From Propionibacteriaceae bacterium (GTDB taxonomy: Bacteria > Actinomycetota > Actinomycetes > Propionibacteriales > Propionibacteriaceae), in contig JAISTI010000002.1 in NCBI GenBank assembly GCA_031272685.1, positions 1-8,607 of the forward strand: a DNA stretch of 8,607 bases, written 5' to 3'. The position numbers were made by a program, and so were the translations under genes. The notes beneath the pieces were generated by a model that saw nothing but the letters and a program-made list of their open reading frames with translations, had not been told where the DNA came from and searched no databases. This document shows positions 7,204 through 8,607 of the stretch, piece after piece. Position 1 is the first letter of the stretch. Each line of letters starts with the position of its first letter.

Positions 7204-7887
7204 TCAGCCGGCGGCGGCCTCGTCCGAGACTTCGCCCTCCGCCGCTTCCGGCACTTCCACCACTTCACCCTCCGCCACATCCGGCACTTCCACCACTTCG
7301 GCTGCGGCCGCCGCGGTGTTCGCCGCCGCGTCCGGGGTTTCGGTTTCTTCCGGCTCGGCGGTGATGTCGGCCACCGTCTGCCCGAAGGCGGTGACGAGGC
7401 TGGAACCGACCAGGAAGATTTGCTCGCCCGCGCCGGTCTTGACGTAGTAGTCGCCGGTGAGCGGGTTTTCGATGCCGATGGTGACGATGGTTGCCCCGTC
7501 GGCGGTGGTGACGGTGATGGTGTTGGTGGGCGAGTCGAAGCCGTAGTCCACCGACGAGTCGGGAACAAGCGCCTGGGTGGCGGTGAGCGGGTTCAGGTTG
7601 CCCAGCATGGTGGCGACGGCGCTCTCGTCGATGTCGATTGACGCGTCGGCGTCGTACACCCAGTTTTCCCCGCTCTTGGTGAAGGCGAGCGTCTGGCCTT
7701 CGCTCAGATACGAGAAGGCGATGACGTCGGTGGCGGGGATGTCAATCGCGTAGACGGTGGCGGCGGCCTCGGCGGCGGCCTCGTCGGCGGCGACCTGCTG
7801 GTTGTAGGCGCTCAGGGCGAAATATCCCCCGGCGAACAGCGCCAATACCGCGGCCCCGATGATGAGGGTGCGGGCGTTTTTCGTCAT
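7204..7887 (-). CDS. DUF4340 domain membrane-anchored protein
   Basis: This 227-residue protein has an N-terminal membrane segment (8-27) after Met-Thr-Lys-Asn-Ala-Arg, which serves as an uncleaved anchor with the rest probably outside the cell. Residues 45-175 look like DUF4340: Val-Asp-Tyr-Gly-Phe-Asp-Ser-Pro (113-120), a Thr/Val strand with Asp-Gly, Ile-Gly (137-138), and Gly-Asp-Tyr-Tyr-Val-Lys leading to Gln-Ile-Phe-Leu-Val. The biochemical role of DUF4340 is unknown; it often lies beside GldG-like ABC transporter auxiliary proteins, as here. Residues 178-227 are an acidic tail with tandem repeats. ATG 7887 was chosen over an upstream in-frame Met because it overlaps the gldG stop as ATGA, has AGGAGG five bases upstream, and is followed directly by the anchor. 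Confidence 0.85.
   Translation of the reverse strand: MTKNARTLIIGAAVLALFAGGYFALSAYNQQVAADEAAAEAAATVYAIDIPATDVIAFSYLSEGQTLAFTKSGENWVYDADASIDIDESAVATMLGNLNPLTATQALVPDSSVDYGFDSPTNTITVTTADGATIVTIGIENPLTGDYYVKTGAGEQIFLVGSSLVTAFGQTVADITAEPEETETPDAAANTAAAAAEVVEVPDVAEGEVVEVPEAAEGEVSDEAAAG
7234..7299 (-). repeat. Two 33-bp tandem units in the DUF4340 tail
   Basis: Two units encode [11 protein letters not shown] and the same with Glu-Ala for Asp-Val, followed by a decayed third (Glu-Val-Ser-Asp-Glu-Ala-Ala-Ala-Gly). A 20-nt core is identical at 7247-7266 and 7280-7299. The low divergence suggests fairly recent duplication by slippage. Confidence 0.85.
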
Positions 7888-8607
7888 GATTTCCTCCTGC
7901 GATACCAGATGGCCACCCCGGCCGCCAGGCAGCCCAACGGCACGACGGCCATGATCGCGAGCCCGCAAAGCAGCGCGTTCAGGGCGGGGATGGTGACTTG
8001 CGAGACGCCGTATTCCTTCACCGGGATCACCAGATTGCCACTCGCGCCTCCGGCGGTGAGGGCGGAGATGGTGTCGGAGAACATCGAGGAGTTGGCGCTG
8101 GAGACCATCTGGTCGGCCTCGTCGGTGAACATCAGCTCCGAGCCGTACACCACCAGCGTGGAGGTGACGCTCGCAGCGCTGTCACCCGCCGCGTCGTCTG
8201 CCGCGTCGTCTGCAGATGGCTCGGCGCTGCTGGCCGGTTCGGCGCTGGCCTCGGCTGTTGCCGCGCCACTGGTCTTGACGGCGGCCAGCCCCACCTGGAA
8301 CGGGCCTTGGACATCGCCTTCCTCAAACTCGGAGGTGCTGGCGTTGGCGTAGTCGGCCTTGGCGACCGACATGGTGCTGGTGGTGAGCAGCGCGGTGAAG
8401 TCCACCCCTTCCACGGTGTCGGAGTAGGAGACGGCTTTGGAGTAGGGCGCGAACACCCGCATATTCGTAACCGACGAGGTGTAGACGCTGGAGCCGATCT
8501 CCGGCAGCAGATAGGCCTGGTATTGGTAGTACATGGTTTGGTCGTTCTCGAACACCATGCCAGGCACCTCGGAAACCCCGTATTCCGCCAGCACCTTGTC
8601 GAGGTTG
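7884..8607 (-). CDS. GldG-like ABC transporter auxiliary protein (partial, C-terminal part)
   Basis: The visible 240 residues start inside the gene; the frame is open to the right edge (Asn-Leu-Asp-Lys-Val-Leu-Ala-Glu-Tyr-Gly-Val). They resemble the C-terminal part of the GldG/ABC_transp_aux family. Seen are a Leu-x-x-Tyr-Gly-Val opening, Gly-Pro-Phe-Gln-Val-Gly-Leu-Ala-Ala-Val, then Leu-Val-Val-Tyr-Gly-Ser-Glu-Leu-Met-Phe-Thr-Asp. Next come Ser-Ala-Asn-Ser-Ser-Met-Phe, one membrane segment (7905-7988) and a cytosolic Arg-Arg-Arg-Lys-Ser end. The family works with an ABC ATPase and permease of the GldA/GldF kind, expected to the right of this window. An Ala/Ser/Asp/Glu/Pro-rich insert (8169-8270) breaks the domain between two expected strands. 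Its TGA overlaps the DUF4340 ATG. The family call rests on motif pattern and on the DUF4340 neighbour, not on an alignment. Confidence 0.75.
   Translation of the reverse strand, partial: NLDKVLAEYGVSEVPGMVFENDQTMYYQYQAYLLPEIGSSVYTSSVTNMRVFAPYSKAVSYSDTVEGVDFTALLTTSTMSVAKADYANASTSEFEEGDVQGPFQVGLAAVKTSGAATAEASAEPASSAEPSADDAADDAAGDSAASVTSTLVVYGSELMFTDEADQMVSSANSSMFSDTISALTAGGASGNLVIPVKEYGVSQVTIPALNALLCGLAIMAVVPLGCLAAGVAIWYRRRKS
7893..7898 (-). promoter_or_regulatory. Ribosome binding site of the DUF4340 gene
   Basis: A perfect AGGAGG lies five bases before ATG 7887, inside the last codons of the gldG-like gene, where it also encodes Arg-Arg. It fixes the start and supports coupled translation. 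Confidence 0.8.
8188..8211 (-). repeat. Perfect 12-bp tandem duplication in the gldG-like gene
   Basis: Two identical copies of gccgcgtcgtct (plus strand) encode Asp-Asp-Ala-Ala twice inside the low-complexity insert. It keeps the frame and looks like a slippage product. Confidence 0.85.

Overview
The window looks like the chromosome of a high-GC actinobacterium. Codons mostly end in G or C, and by eye the GC content is about two thirds. A small DUF3073-type protein, a family typical of Actinobacteria, sits just downstream of purM. The purine genes are the PurS/PurQ/small-PurL type with a PurF that carries a propeptide. I cannot name the genus.

Layout. Positions 1-882 (+ strand) hold the tail of an unidentified gene, then a secreted membrane-anchored protein with a long Ala/Lys/Glu helix and a Thr/Pro stalk. 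After a 56-bp convergent gap, everything else is on the minus strand. Read in the direction of transcription (right to left), it is: a partial GldG-like ABC transporter auxiliary protein, a DUF4340 protein, purS, purQ, purL, purF, purM, and the DUF3073 gene. The genes from purS to purM are tightly packed: purS/purQ overlap by 4 nt, purQ and purL abut, purL/purF overlap by 4 nt and purF/purM by 11 nt.

Function. PurS, PurQ and PurL form the FGAM synthase complex (step 4 of de novo purine synthesis). PurF catalyses the first committed step and PurM makes AIR from FGAM. GldG and DUF4340 form an envelope-associated pair that probably belongs to an ABC transporter extending past the right edge.

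The main surprise is in purL. The frame is family-like from end to end, except that codon 114, a Tyr in the conserved VEPYQGAATG segment, is the stop codon TAA. As written the gene is broken. A sequencing error, a recent nonsense mutation causing purine auxotrophy, or readthrough could each explain it. Canonical use of TAA at the ends of purM and purQ argues against a changed genetic code. Secondary points are a 13-bp imperfect inverted repeat over the purM stop, an ambiguous start and long propeptide for PurF, and low-complexity tandem repeats in the three envelope proteins. I saw no RNA genes, CRISPR arrays or mobile elements. No wholly undescribed system is convincingly present.
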